Below, one piece after another: positions 11,176-21,400 of a DNA stretch of 64,000 bases; within the stretch, counting starts at the first letter, position 1; each line of letters starts with the position of its first letter. The DNA is taken from contig QPMI01000619.1 in NCBI GenBank assembly GCA_004431415.1, forward strand, positions 1-64,000. Direction: 5' to 3'. Position numbers and translations under genes: made by a program. This stretch comes from Cyanophora paradoxa. Lineage: Eukaryota; Glaucocystophyceae; Cyanophorales; Cyanophoraceae. The notes below the pieces were generated by a model that saw only the letters and a list, made by a program, of their open reading frames with translations, was not told the DNA's origin and searched no databases.

Positions 11176-11729
11176 TGGTAGGGGGTACTGCATTCGTGCT
11201 GCGTTCGCTACGCTCACCCCCGCGGCCTCCGGCGGCGGTACCCGGCTTCGGATCCCCGAACCCGGAAGAAACCGCGTACCCCTCCCGGGGTACGCTGTTC
11301 GCCCCAACCGGCCCCACAAGGCGCGGCCCGAGGCCGAACGCGTACCCGGAGAGGGGTACGGCGTCAGAGCGGCCCGATCAAGTGTACCCCGAGCGGGTAC
11401 CCGATCGGCCCGCGACGGCCCCGAGAGGAGTACCCCGAGCGGGGTACACCGTCTCGACCCGCAACGGCCCTCCCCGGGGTACAGGCGCCTAGCGCGCTTA
11501 CCCCGGAGAGTTCTTGTTCCGGAACTCGCAAGGGCGAGGCCGGAATGGCATACGGCGATCCGCCCTGGTCGATCGCCAACGTATTATGATACGTGGTTCC
11601 CGGGAAAGCAGCCTTGAGCTGCCGTACCTCAGGGCCCAACCTGATGCGCTATCCCGTGCATCTAGCTAAGTAGTGCCAGGCGTAAGATAGCTAGGTCTTC
11701 TGCATTCGAATGAAGCGAGGCGTAAATCG
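11176..11729 (+). repeat. Split direct repeat B2 (right end of DIRS element)
   Basis: This is the second copy of B and ends in GCGTAAATCG. The element boundary is the TCG at 11727-11729. The host sequence after it (TCGTTGGGCTCC) does not continue repeat A. Confidence 0.92.
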
Positions 11730-12273
11730 TCGTTGGGCTCCTGGCCATATGCATGGCCGCCGCGACGTCGACCGTTGCGGCTTCCAACTCGCTTCGTACA
11801 CGTGCGTTTCGAATTCATGCTGATCGTGATAAAGAACGCACGCGCGCTGGCACGCAGCGTACGTGCTCGCGATCGCATGTATATGTGCATGTAAAACACA
11901 TGCTTTACTGATATGCATATGCTGATCATGATCATGATCATAAACGATCTTTTGTACAACCATATGCACACTGATATCGATGTGCATCACATGCGCACTG
12001 CAGCTGCGGCAGCCGCAGGCGCCGGCCCCCGCGACGTCGACACGGATTCAAAGCAACATGTGCAGAGCGGAACCGATCGCGAGTCGCCGGCGAACGAGGT
12101 GGCGCACCTCTCGAAGCGTTCGGGGCACAGCAGCCCTGGGCCTGGCGCCGGCCATGAGGCGGCCCCGCGTCCTTCCGGCGTCCCCTCCTCAAAGGATGAC
12201 GGTTTGCGCTCGCAGCCCGTTCGCGCACCCCGCGCGCGCGTCCCATGCCATTTTTAATTTGAGGCATGCCCAG
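11730..12273. other. Non-coding region upstream of the subtilase
   Basis: The stretch contains palindromic CATATG, GCATGC and TGATCATGATCATGATCA runs (11920-11945) and a GC-rich block at 12000-12240. That block could hold the first exon of the downstream subtilase (ATGs at 12059 and 12155), but no signal peptide is obvious. The CAG at 12271-12273 fits a splice acceptor. Confidence 0.4.
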
Positions 12274-15200
12274 GAGAAGCGGCGGACCGCGCCCGGGCGA
12301 AGCGCGAGGCGGCGGCGGCCAGTCAGCTGCGGTCGGAGCAGGAGGGCCTCGTGAACTACATCGTGGGCCTCAAGGAGGGCGCGACGGAGGTGCACGCTGA
12401 GGCGGTCCGCGGGCACGCAGCGGCCGCCGCCCGGCGGCACCACGGAGCCGCCCACGGCGAGCGCGTCCGCTTCCACCGCCACTACTCCCACGCCCTCCGC
12501 GGCTTCGCCGCCCGGTGCGCTCAGCTTCTCGCCATCAATCTCGCGATAGCTACAGCTTGTACCCCTCTCCCGGCCGCGCACAATCGAGCTCCGGACTCCG
12601 GGATGCCTGCAGCTGGCTGCAACTGCCCTCCTGCTCTCCCAGCTCCGCTCCTGCCCCTCCCCCCCCCCCCCTTCCCGGCCCTAGGCCTCCCGCCCCCTCC
12701 CTTCCCGGCCCCCCCTCCCCTCCCCGTCCCCTCCCTGGCTTTCGCCTGCCCCCGAGGCCTAGGTCTTACGGCGCCCCTCCGCGCGCGCGCGCAGGCTGTC
12801 ACCGGAGGTGAAGGCCGACCTCGAGAGGCACGAGCACGTCAAGTACGTCCTCCCGGACGGCGTGCGTGCCCCGCTCGGACCTCGATTTGGATTGGGTATT
12901 TAATTCCTTAACCTTGACTTGGATTCGCGCACGCAGGTCGTCGTCCCGGCGGAGCAGCAGTATGCGATCGTGACGGAGACGCTCTTCCCCACGCTGGACT
13001 TCAGCGTCACGAAACTCTGGCGCGACACGGGTATGACGGGGACGGGCCCGGAGACAGTGCTCTCCAAGCCCCGGTACAACGGGACGGCCCCCTCGGCGTC
13101 GCTCGCCTGGCACCTGGACCGGCGCGTCCTGCGCACTTGAAGCCTTGATCGATATCTGCCGCTGGCGCTGACGCGTGGCGACCCTGCGCAGGCTGGACCA
13201 GGTTACGGGCGGCATGACTCTGGACGGGCGCTATGACCGCGGCACGGCGGCCGGCACGGGCGTGGACGTGTATGTCATCGACACGGGCGTGCGGGACGAT
13301 CACCCACAGCTGACGGGCCGCACGGTCCGTCGCTTTCGTTTGCTTCTAGATCTGCTTTAATTTTCTACTCTGATGAACTCTCATTCCTGCTCTTTTCAGG
13401 TCCGCCTGTACGATGTGGGTGAGTGTTCCGGCCTGAATATGAGCGTTTGCGACAGCCTCTGATCCTCTTGCAGACAGCGACATGTACGCCAGCTCGAGCC
13501 CCTACTGGGGCCTGGAATGCTCCCTTACATGGCATGGCACCGCCACTGCTTCTGTGCGGCCGTTCGATTCGTCGCCCATGGCCGCACCCGGCCCGCGTCT
13601 TACCGACGTCGATCCCATCGTGCAGATAGCCGCCGGGTCGACCCTCGGCGCGGCGCCGAACGCGAGCGTCTTTGGGCTGAAGGTTTTCGCGCGGAAGGAC
13701 CGCTCCAACCCGGCGTCCTCGTGCGCGGCTACGACGACGGACAGCCGCGTCATTGCCGGGATAGACGCGGCGATCGCCAACATACGGCAGCGCGGCCGCA
13801 AGTCGGTTGTTCTCATTGCCGTTGCATCGATATCCAATACCACCAACGCCGCAAATCCCGCGTACACCGACGCTTTCTCGCGCCTTCGGGCGACAGACAT
13901 TGACGCTCTTCCGGTGACGGTGTGCCGCCCGACTCACCCCATACAATCGCGAACTTCGAATTTAATTTGCCGATCGGTCTCGATCGCAGGCGGCGGGCAA
14001 CTCGTACGCCGACGCATGCAACGCGTCGCCCGGCAACTCGCCCGGCGCCCTCAACGTCGGCGCCAGCGACCAGGACGACTACCGTGCCGGCTTCTCCAAC
14101 TGGGGCAGGTCTGCCCCACGTGCATATGAATGTTGGAGTCAAAGCGGTCCGACGGTCTCGCTAGCGCTTGCGGCTGAATCGAAGCTTTTTGCAGTTGCGT
14201 GGACATCTTCGCGCCTGGCCAGTCCATCCGCGCCGCAGGCGCATTCGATGCTGATTATGTCATGATCTATAACAACAACAAATACGACAAGGACTACATG
14301 GCTTTCGGAACCCCTGATAATCAGAGGTTTACAAATTTAGTCACAGTCCACGGAACCTCTTACGCCGCTGCCCTCGTCGCCGGCACGGCCGCCCTGTACC
14401 GCGAGACACACCCCAACGCGACTGCGTCGGCGCGTCCGATTGCGATCCGCCAGCGCGGCAGCCCGCGACCGCCCGCTGACGTTTGGTGCCCAGGCTGTCG
14501 AGACGGCCATTCTCCAGGCGTCCCTCAGCCAGATCGACGGGGCAGGCCTCAAGGGCGCCCCGAACCGCCTGCTCAACACGCGGGCGCTCAACCTCCCAGG
14601 TGCCGCCTTCGCTTCCGAAGTTCTGCGTTTGTTCGCGAAATAGAAACCGACGTCGCTCGCCCCCAGGCGCCGCCAATGTGGCCGGGGCACCCTTGTACAA
14701 AGCCACACTCTTCAACGGGCCCACGGCGCTCTGCAGCGCGTCCGCCAAGTCGCTGGCGGGCCTCCCTAGGGACATGCACCGCTCGCGACTCTACGCGAAA
14801 TTAAAGGAATTCGATCCCCCCTACTCGGGCCCCATAGTCTTCGTCGAGGTCGACACCGCGCCCGCCTCCAGCAGCGGCGTCTTCTTCACGCGGATCCGCG
14901 TGGAGGAGCCTCGGTGCCGCGCGCGCGCTGCAAATTAATTCTCTTTTGTTGAAGCTCTGTTGCGGTCCGGTAGGCGCTCGTTGTCCAACATCGTCGAGCT
15001 GGTCAACGGCACAGACCCCAACCTTCAGGTCTACGTCTACGTCGGAAACCCCGCCCTCCCTTCGTACCAGCGGGCCGACACGTACACCATCGGCACGCCG
15101 CCGGGGAGCATCTATGCAACTCCGATCAACCGTGCGCGACATTGATCGAAAGCCTGAAAACGTGAAATTTCCCAGACTCGGGTTGTTCACTTCCCTCGGC

Positions 15201-16222
15201 CCCGCGTAGTGCCGTTCGATCTTAACGACGGCAAGGGACGGAGCTACATTCTTCCGGGGACATATTACGTCCTGATTCAGGTGGAATGTTTTATCATCTC
15301 CGATCCTCGAGCTCCATCAGCTCGTTTTAAGGTGTAATGTCGGGCAGGGCGCGTACTACGCTTCGGATGCGCTCGCCGCCAACTTCGTTTTAAGGGTCCG
15401 GCCGCCGCCACCCAGCCCTGATCCGCTTTCAATATTCAATTGCAAGGGTGGACTCGTAGGTCAACGACTCGGGATGCGGCTTGGACTGGCAGCAGGTACC
15501 CCTCCAACGCTTTCTATCTAGATCTAGATCTTCTAGGCTTGAGCTATTATCTAGGATGACATCAAATCGCATGCTACCGCGCTGCAGCTATATAGCTGTG
15601 TAGCGCTGATTATATGCACTGGCTCAAGCCCTCGCTGGAGCTGGATTGATCCACTTTCAATTTCTTCGCGCAGACGCCTACCCCCTCGCCGAGCCCCTCG
15701 ACAAGCCCGTACCTGAATCCGGCCCCGGCCCTGCCCTACGCGTACCGGGGCTGCTTTGCCTTCGACCCGTCCGCGGTCGCGCCGGTGATGCAGGCGGTCA
15801 GCCCGCCCAGCTACGGCTTCGACGCCTGCGCGGCGGAGGCGGCGCGCCTCGGCTTCCGCTTCTTCGGCGTCTCCTCGAGCTCGTGCCTCGTCGCCGGCAG
15901 CCTCGACGCCGCCTCCCGGCTCGGGCCCGTCGTCCAGGGCCCCGGCACCGGCTGCAGCTCCGCCTGCCCGTACGGATCCGCCCAGGGCGCGTTCTGCGGC
16001 GCCTACGGGTGCGCGAAATATTAAAAGGCCTAGGCGGTTGCCTTAGAGATTAAACTAGCGTTGCGTTCGAATTCGCGCAGGGCGGTTGCCGTGTACGACT
16101 GGCGGGTGGCGGAGGCGGCGGACCCCTGCAGCGACTGCAGCCGGGCGACCTCCGGATCCGTCCGCATGTGCCTCAAGAGCGCCCCGGCCGGAGCCCCGGG
16201 CAGCTCCTTTGCCCAGCTGTAA
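12274..16222 (+). CDS. Subtilisin-like serine protease (S8, proteinase K-like) with I9 propeptide and C-terminal WSC-like domain; 15 exons, 5' end incomplete
   Basis: Exons: 12274-12514, 12795-12861, 12937-13121, 13192-13324, 13400-13418, 13474-13913, 13990-14108, 14195-14429, 14494-14599, 14667-14913, 14974-15131, 15210-15280, 15348-15455, 15674-16008, 16081-16222. All phases agree, giving about 867 codons. The propeptide has VNYIVGLKEGA and HVKYVLPD, as in I9 inhibitors. The catalytic core has WHLDRLDQV, Asp in VYVIDTGV (13280), His in TWHGTATAS (13533, replacing the usual HGTHVAG), oxyanion Asn in AAGNSYADAC (13999) and Ser in VHGTSYAAALVAGT (14358). A pre-peptidase-like beta region follows, then a Pro/Thr/Ser linker (TPTPSPSPSTSP) and a Cys-rich module (YRGCFAFD ... 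CGAYGAVAVYDW) that fits WSC carbohydrate-binding domains. It is probably secreted or wall-associated, but the signal peptide exon was not found. The introns at 13122 and 14430 use GC donors. The DIRS element ends about 540 bp upstream. Confidence 0.88.
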
Positions 16223-16880
16223 CTTAGACAGGCAGCGTGCAGCTGCAGCGCCTTCGAATTTCAAAATATTAATTCTCCAGCGCGACGTCGACCCCCAGCC
16301 GCGATTACAGGATCCGGAGGGCTAGATTAACCTATATATAAATCGTTAAATCGTAAAAGTCAGAACTCCGGCTGGGCCGCTCCGAGCTATACCGGTATAC
16401 GACGAAACTACTATACGTAAGCTATACTATACTATGATATATACTAGTAGCTAGTCGCAACTTTGGCAAGTCTCATGATCCGATGATCAGTCAGAAATTC
16501 GACTCAGAATCATGATCATTAGTGTACGTATACTAGCACTCGTATACAATGTCGGACTACAGTCTACAGACCGTCCGGATCGGAGCCATGATTCCCGGAA
16601 TGCATGCCGCAGTGCGCGCATGCATGCCATGAATGATGAATCCCGATCATGCCAGGGGCATGCATATGATCATGAATTGGAATATCAGAGAGATTCGGTC
16701 GGAACCGAGAGTCACTGAGTTGGACTCCGACACTGTTGGAGTCGGAACCCGTGACCGAGAATTCGAGATCTAGATCCGATCGAGAATTCGAATCTAGATC
16801 TCCGATATGTCCGACGGTCTATACATCGAAATCGATCGCGATCGCGATATGCGCGATATCGAAGCGCGATGACGTGATCA

Positions 16881-16967
16881 TGACGTATCTTCTCTAAATC
16901 CGTCATCCGTGACGTATCTTCTCCAAATCCGTCATCCGTGACGTATCTTCTCCAAATCCGTCATGCC
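16881..16967. repeat. 29-bp tandem repeat, three copies
   Basis: The word GACGTATCTTCTCCAAATCC recurs at 16882, 16911 and 16940 with one C/T difference in the first copy. Each unit has TGACG at one end and CGTCA near the other, so a unit can fold on itself. Confidence 0.85.
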
Positions 16968-17464
16968 TGGCATGCCATGGCACTGCGCAGTGCGCATGCG
17001 GCATGCTGAGAGTCTTACAGACTGATACAGTATGCATGCGCCGCGGCGCGCAGTGCCGCACTGCCGCAGTGCCGCAGTGCTGACAGCCTGACACTGCTGA
17101 GTCACTGCTGAGTCAGTGCTGACTCTGTGAGCCTGGCCTGGGCGGGACTCGCGAGTCGCGATCGGGAGGCCCATGCGCACTGCCGCACTGCGCATGCGCG
17201 GCACCGGGCACTGCGCATGCGGGCCTGATGATGCGGCGGCAGTGCGCCGGCGCACTGGCCGCAGTGGCATGCGCAGTGCCCGCGCACTGGGGGCCTGGGC
17301 CCTGGGGCCAGTACCGTAGTACCGTAGTACGTACCGTAGTACGTGCCGCCGGTACGGTGCCGGTCACGGCGCCGCGGCGGTGCGCGATCATCGGATCATC
17401 GACTCTCGGCGATTCGACTCGGCGAACTGCGGAATCGCAGCGAGCCTACCGTGGTACTAAGTTG

Positions 17465-17504
17465 CCTAGGCAGGGCCTAGGCCTAGGCCTAGGCCCTGCC
17501 TAGG
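17465..17504. repeat. Perfect 40-bp palindrome built from CCTAGG words
   Basis: The reverse complement of the 40 bases equals the sequence itself. It begins CCTAGGCAGGG and has a centre of overlapping GCCTAGGC units. It could extrude as a cruciform, and the transposon insertion site is about 190 bp away. Confidence 0.9.
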
Positions 17505-17692
17505 ACATCCGATTCCGCAAGCTGCAGTGCCAGCTGCAGTGTCACAGTGTGGTCCGACGGTCATCAGAATCTGCTGTTCATCGGCTACGTATACGTACAC
17601 TATAGCTACCTGTAGCTTGTCTTACATCCGGAACCATGGGATGCGCCCAATCGATTCCCATGGCCAAGCTTCAGGCTCCTGCAACGAACAAG

Positions 17693-17697
17693 CTGCA
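17693..17697. other. 5-bp target site duplication CTGCA (left)
   Basis: CTGCA immediately precedes the 5' LTR and recurs immediately after the 3' LTR at 35755-35759, as made by retroviral-type integrases. Confidence 0.9.
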
Positions 17698-17953
17698 TGT
17701 CGCATGCCGCGATGCCCTCGGACTAGGTTAGCTGGTAGTCTATGGTTAGCCTCTAGCCTTAGTCTAGCGCTAGTAAGCTTCTAGCTTGTAGCGCTCTCTG
17801 TGTTGTGACTTAGCGCCGGGCGCGGCCCCATCTGAGGGGTACGCCGTCCCTGTACGGGTACACTTGTGAATAGACCACTTGTGCTTCCTGCTATCACCAC
17901 CGCCTGCGCTAGACCGCGCAGGGCGTACCGGGTGGGCTTCTTCCCATCCGACA
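17698..17953 (+). repeat. 5' LTR
   Basis: This is a 256-bp direct repeat with TG...CA ends. The bases after it (GGCGCCACGTGCC) do not begin with TGG, so no standard tRNA 3'-end primer site can be named. Confidence 0.95.
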
Positions 17954-18494
17954 GGCGCCACGTGCCTACGGAGCACGAACCAGCGATCTTCAGCGACCGT
18001 CCTCAGCAACCAGCCCAACCCAGCACCCGCAGCTCAGCCGGCGCACGGGAGAACCTCGAAAGAGGTCGAGGAGCGTGCGGACGCTCCCCGCCCGTGCCCG
18101 CAAAGGCTGAGCGAGCAGGTTGACGAACTGGGGCGTGCTGCTCTCGCAAACTGAGCGCAAACACGATCCGGGGGCGTCCCGGTTTCGTGCGACGTGAGCT
18201 TGCTCACCTCGGCTGCCAGAGGCACCGAGCGAAACGACCGGAGTCGAAAAGGCTTGCGAAACGGGACCCTCGCGGTCGCCGCGTAGCTCGCCGCCCAGAG
18301 AGCAGAGCTCGCGAAACAGGACCCTGAGTGGTCGCTGCGTAGCTTGCCTGACTCCGCGGGTTCCACGGAGTTCGGACGACCTCAGCGACTTGGCTTCGAG
18401 AAGCCTCGTCACGCGACCGCGGACCTCGAAGGCGCCGAGCGCGCACATTCCGATCGATAAGCTTGGCTTTACGCCGCAAGCTTTTCGTGAAAGA
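17954..18494. other. Leader between 5' LTR and gag
   Basis: The leader is non-coding or has an undefined start. A partial duplication with a period of about 55 bp occurs near 18256 and 18311 (GCGAAAC...GGACCCT...GCGTAGCT). The gag frame is open upstream to about 18390, but the first in-frame ATG is at 18495. Confidence 0.6.
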
Positions 18495-21400
18495 ATGTCC
18501 TCCGGAACCGGGGCTTCCGCGGAGTATCACATTCGAATGGCGAACCTGGCACCCTTCACAGCAGAACCGAGCACGCTGAGCGGCATTCCGACGAATGCGC
18601 TCGAGATGCTGCGCCGGATTCCGCTGCTACAGCCAGGCGCCGACCGCCAGATGGCCGAGGACCATCTCGCTGCCTTCGAGGCTGCCGCCGCGCTTAGCCG
18701 GAACATCCTGAATCTGGCTGAAGACGCCGGCGACAGCCAGCAGCAGAACACGGGCCTCGCGCTCATCCAAACTTTAGATCCGGCGCACAGCGTGCGGAGC
18801 GAGATCGAACTCTTTCACGCCGGCCAACGCGCGCGTAAGAGCGAGCTCGTGAAGCTGCGGAGCGAAAGGGACGAAAAGGAACGCGAGGGCTTCGCCAGCG
18901 AGCATGAGCGTTTGCTTTTCGAGGGGCTCGGCGAGCAGATCGCGGAAATCGAAGAGGCCATCGCTGCGTCTAAGCGCGAGACCACCTTCGCCGCGATCCG
19001 CGCGCGCCTGGAGTCTGATTCCGGCGACCGGAACCCGGACGACCTCAAGGAGGTCCTGCGCCTTCCCTACCTAGGCGAGAACCCGGAGGCTTGCGTCCGC
19101 CGCACCTGCCGCCTGTGCATGCACCCGGACGCACGCCGGCCCCTGGAGACCTCGCTTACGGCGCTAGTCCGCCAGCTCAAAGACATGATCACACGCCGAA
19201 ACCGCGGCGAGTTCCGCGAGTTCGATGACGTGAAAGATCTGTCAGAGCGCGACCGGCGCCGCATGCTCAAGAACCTCGAGATTCTGACCGTGATTCAGGC
19301 CGAGCTTGCTCAGCGCGTGCGCGAGGGCACGCTGAAGGACGAGGTCGGCCTCGTCAACTACGTGCGCCAGCGCTGCCGTGAGCTCGGCGCCTGGGACACG
19401 GATATCTCGAACGTTCCGGGCTCCGCGTACGTCGTCAAGCGAAGCGCCCTGCCGAGCGCGGTTCCGGCCCGCGCCCCGAGCGTGGCCCAGTCCCTGCAGC
19501 GCGCCGTCGCAGCCGCCGCTCCGCCGGCCGTCCCCATCGTCCCGTCGGGCGCCCACGGGTCCAAGGACTCGAGCGCGCGCGCGATGCGGGCCCACACGCA
19601 CTGCGAATGCTGCACGCACGAGCACGACGAGGACTCCGCGCACGACGCGCAGACGGAAGAGCTAGTGATGTTCTGCCGGTACGCGTTCGCGGGCGATGAC
19701 GAGGAGGTCGACGTTGTGATCCGCGCGATCTTCCCGTCCCCCTCTGCGCCGCCGCCGCGCCCGGACGATCCGGTCTACCGCCAGAAGATCACTGAATTCC
19801 TGCGCGAGCGAGGTCTGCCGGCTCAGCCGCGCAACCCGTGCCACTGCGGCAAGCGCCACTGGAAATTCGAGTGTGACGTTAGCCCGACGCCGCTGCCTGA
19901 CTGGTCGGTGATGAGCCCCAACAAGCGCCGCGCCGGCAATTTCGGAAGCGAGGGCAAGCGCCGCCCCCCCACGGGCGGGCGCTCCAGCCCCGCCCCGCCG
20001 TCCGGCAACGGGCCGCCGGTCTGCTACGGGTGCGGAAAGCCGGGACACCGCCAAGCGAACTGCCCGGCGATCGATACCAAGATCTCGACCGAAGTCGGGG
20101 TCGCGGTCCGCCGCGCGTTTGCGGAGCACAAGGAGTCCCTCGCTTCGACAGCAGCGAACGAGAACGCGACCTACGCGATCGCCCGCGCCCTGCTCACAGT
20201 CGCCCCGGGGCTCCTCGGGACCTCGCCGGTGTCGTCCTCGGTCCCAGGCTCGAGCACCGCGGCCGGGTCGGGCCCTGCGCCGGCGGAACCGGGCAAAGAG
20301 CGCCGCGTGCTCCGCGTGAAAATTGATCGCACAACTCCCAACCTCGACCTCGTGAACGCTTTCATGCGCTTCCGCGAGTCCACGGCCGAGCACGCCGCGG
20401 GCCTGCAGAAGGACGGGAGCCTGAGCACCTGCGCCGACGCCGCGGCTGCATTCGCCATCGCGCTTGTGCAGACAATCGGATCCGCAAGGCCAGACCTCTT
20501 CGCCGAGGAGGCGCCCGTGCATGACATGCGGCCGCCCCTCCCGGAGTCGGGTCTAGCTGCGACGGAGAAGAGCGCGGCCGGCGTTGTTCCGGGCCCTGCC
20601 GCCGCCTTGAGCTCGTTTGCTGACATCATGAACGCCGCCGACATGGGCACCATCGCTCTCTCGTCTGCGGCCGCCCCGGACCCAACGGAGGTTGAGGGCG
20701 CTGACACAGAAGTGAAGGGTTCTGATGTAGCTGCCTCCACGAGCTCGGTCAGCGCGGACGCAGGCACCGCACCCGACGCGCCCGCGGTCGAGATCGCTGC
20801 GAAGGCCGCCGATCCCGCCGCTGGCGTCGGCCCGTGCCTGGAGTACTCTTCGGGCGCAGAGACCGTTGCGAGCCTCTCGGTCACTGACGACGGCGCCTCG
20901 GTAGTCGATGAGGACCCCGAGGCGGCGGCCAAGGAGTGCCTCCGTGCCAACCGCTCCCTCCTCGAGCGCGCTGGGCTCACGGTCGCGCACTTCGGCGCCC
21001 TCGCCCTTTCGGAGGAGCCGGGCCGCGAGAATGAGCTAGGCCCAGCCGTTCTCTGGGACGTGCAGGGGCACAAGCTGAAGGGCGCCGCTCCCGTCGAGTT
21101 CGAGCGAGCGGGCTTCGTTTACCCGAACCCCCGCCTGAGCCACTGCGTGACGCACTGCTTGGAAGGCTTGGTCGAGCTGCCTGAGGTGCAGTGGTACGCT
21201 ACGGCGTTCCGCTGCCCGGGGCGCACCCGCCAGACCTTCTCCTTCTTGCTTTCGGCGCTCACACAGCCGTTCGCGGACGCCAGTGTTTACACTGACTCCC
21301 TGACCCTGCCGACGGCTTTCTTGCACATGCTGGGCCACGACAGCACCACGCGTGACCTGCTGGCCCATGCCTGGCCGACGCGCTATCTGAGCACGATGCA

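Larger units (their letters stand above)
3..11729 (+). mobile_element. DIRS-order tyrosine-recombinase retrotransposon, PAT/Ngaro-like, complete end to end
   Basis: The element has the split direct repeat architecture known from PAT and Ngaro elements. Repeat A occurs at 3-316 and 10211-10526, and repeat B at 9658-10213 and 11176-11729, giving A1 - ORFs - B1A2 - B2. B1 and A2 overlap by the trinucleotide TCG. The same TCG sits at the left edge of A1 (position 3) and the right edge of B2 (11727-11729), as expected when a circular intermediate recombines at a short core without target-site duplication. Between the repeats lie a tandem array, a gag-like ORF, RT plus RNase H, and a tyrosine recombinase. 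There are no LTRs and no integrase. A DIRS-type methyltransferase domain is not visible, and the gap between RNase H and recombinase (about 130 codons) looks too short for one. Frameshifts interrupt all ORFs, but their catalytic motifs are intact. Confidence 0.9.
16223..17692. other. Palindrome-rich non-coding region
   Basis: No gene is seen. The region is unusually dense in short self-complementary words (GCATGC, TGCGCA, TCTAGA, CGATCG, GATCATGATC). It includes a perfect 40-bp palindrome (17465-17504), a 29-bp tandem repeat (16881-16967) and runs of the GTACCGTAGTAC type (17320-17345). It lies between the subtilase stop and the Ty3/gypsy insertion. Confidence 0.7.

Noticed and set aside
16500-17300. 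Short minus-strand frames of about 60-110 codons.
   Set aside because: They are generated by palindromic words and tandem repeats. The composition is not protein-like.
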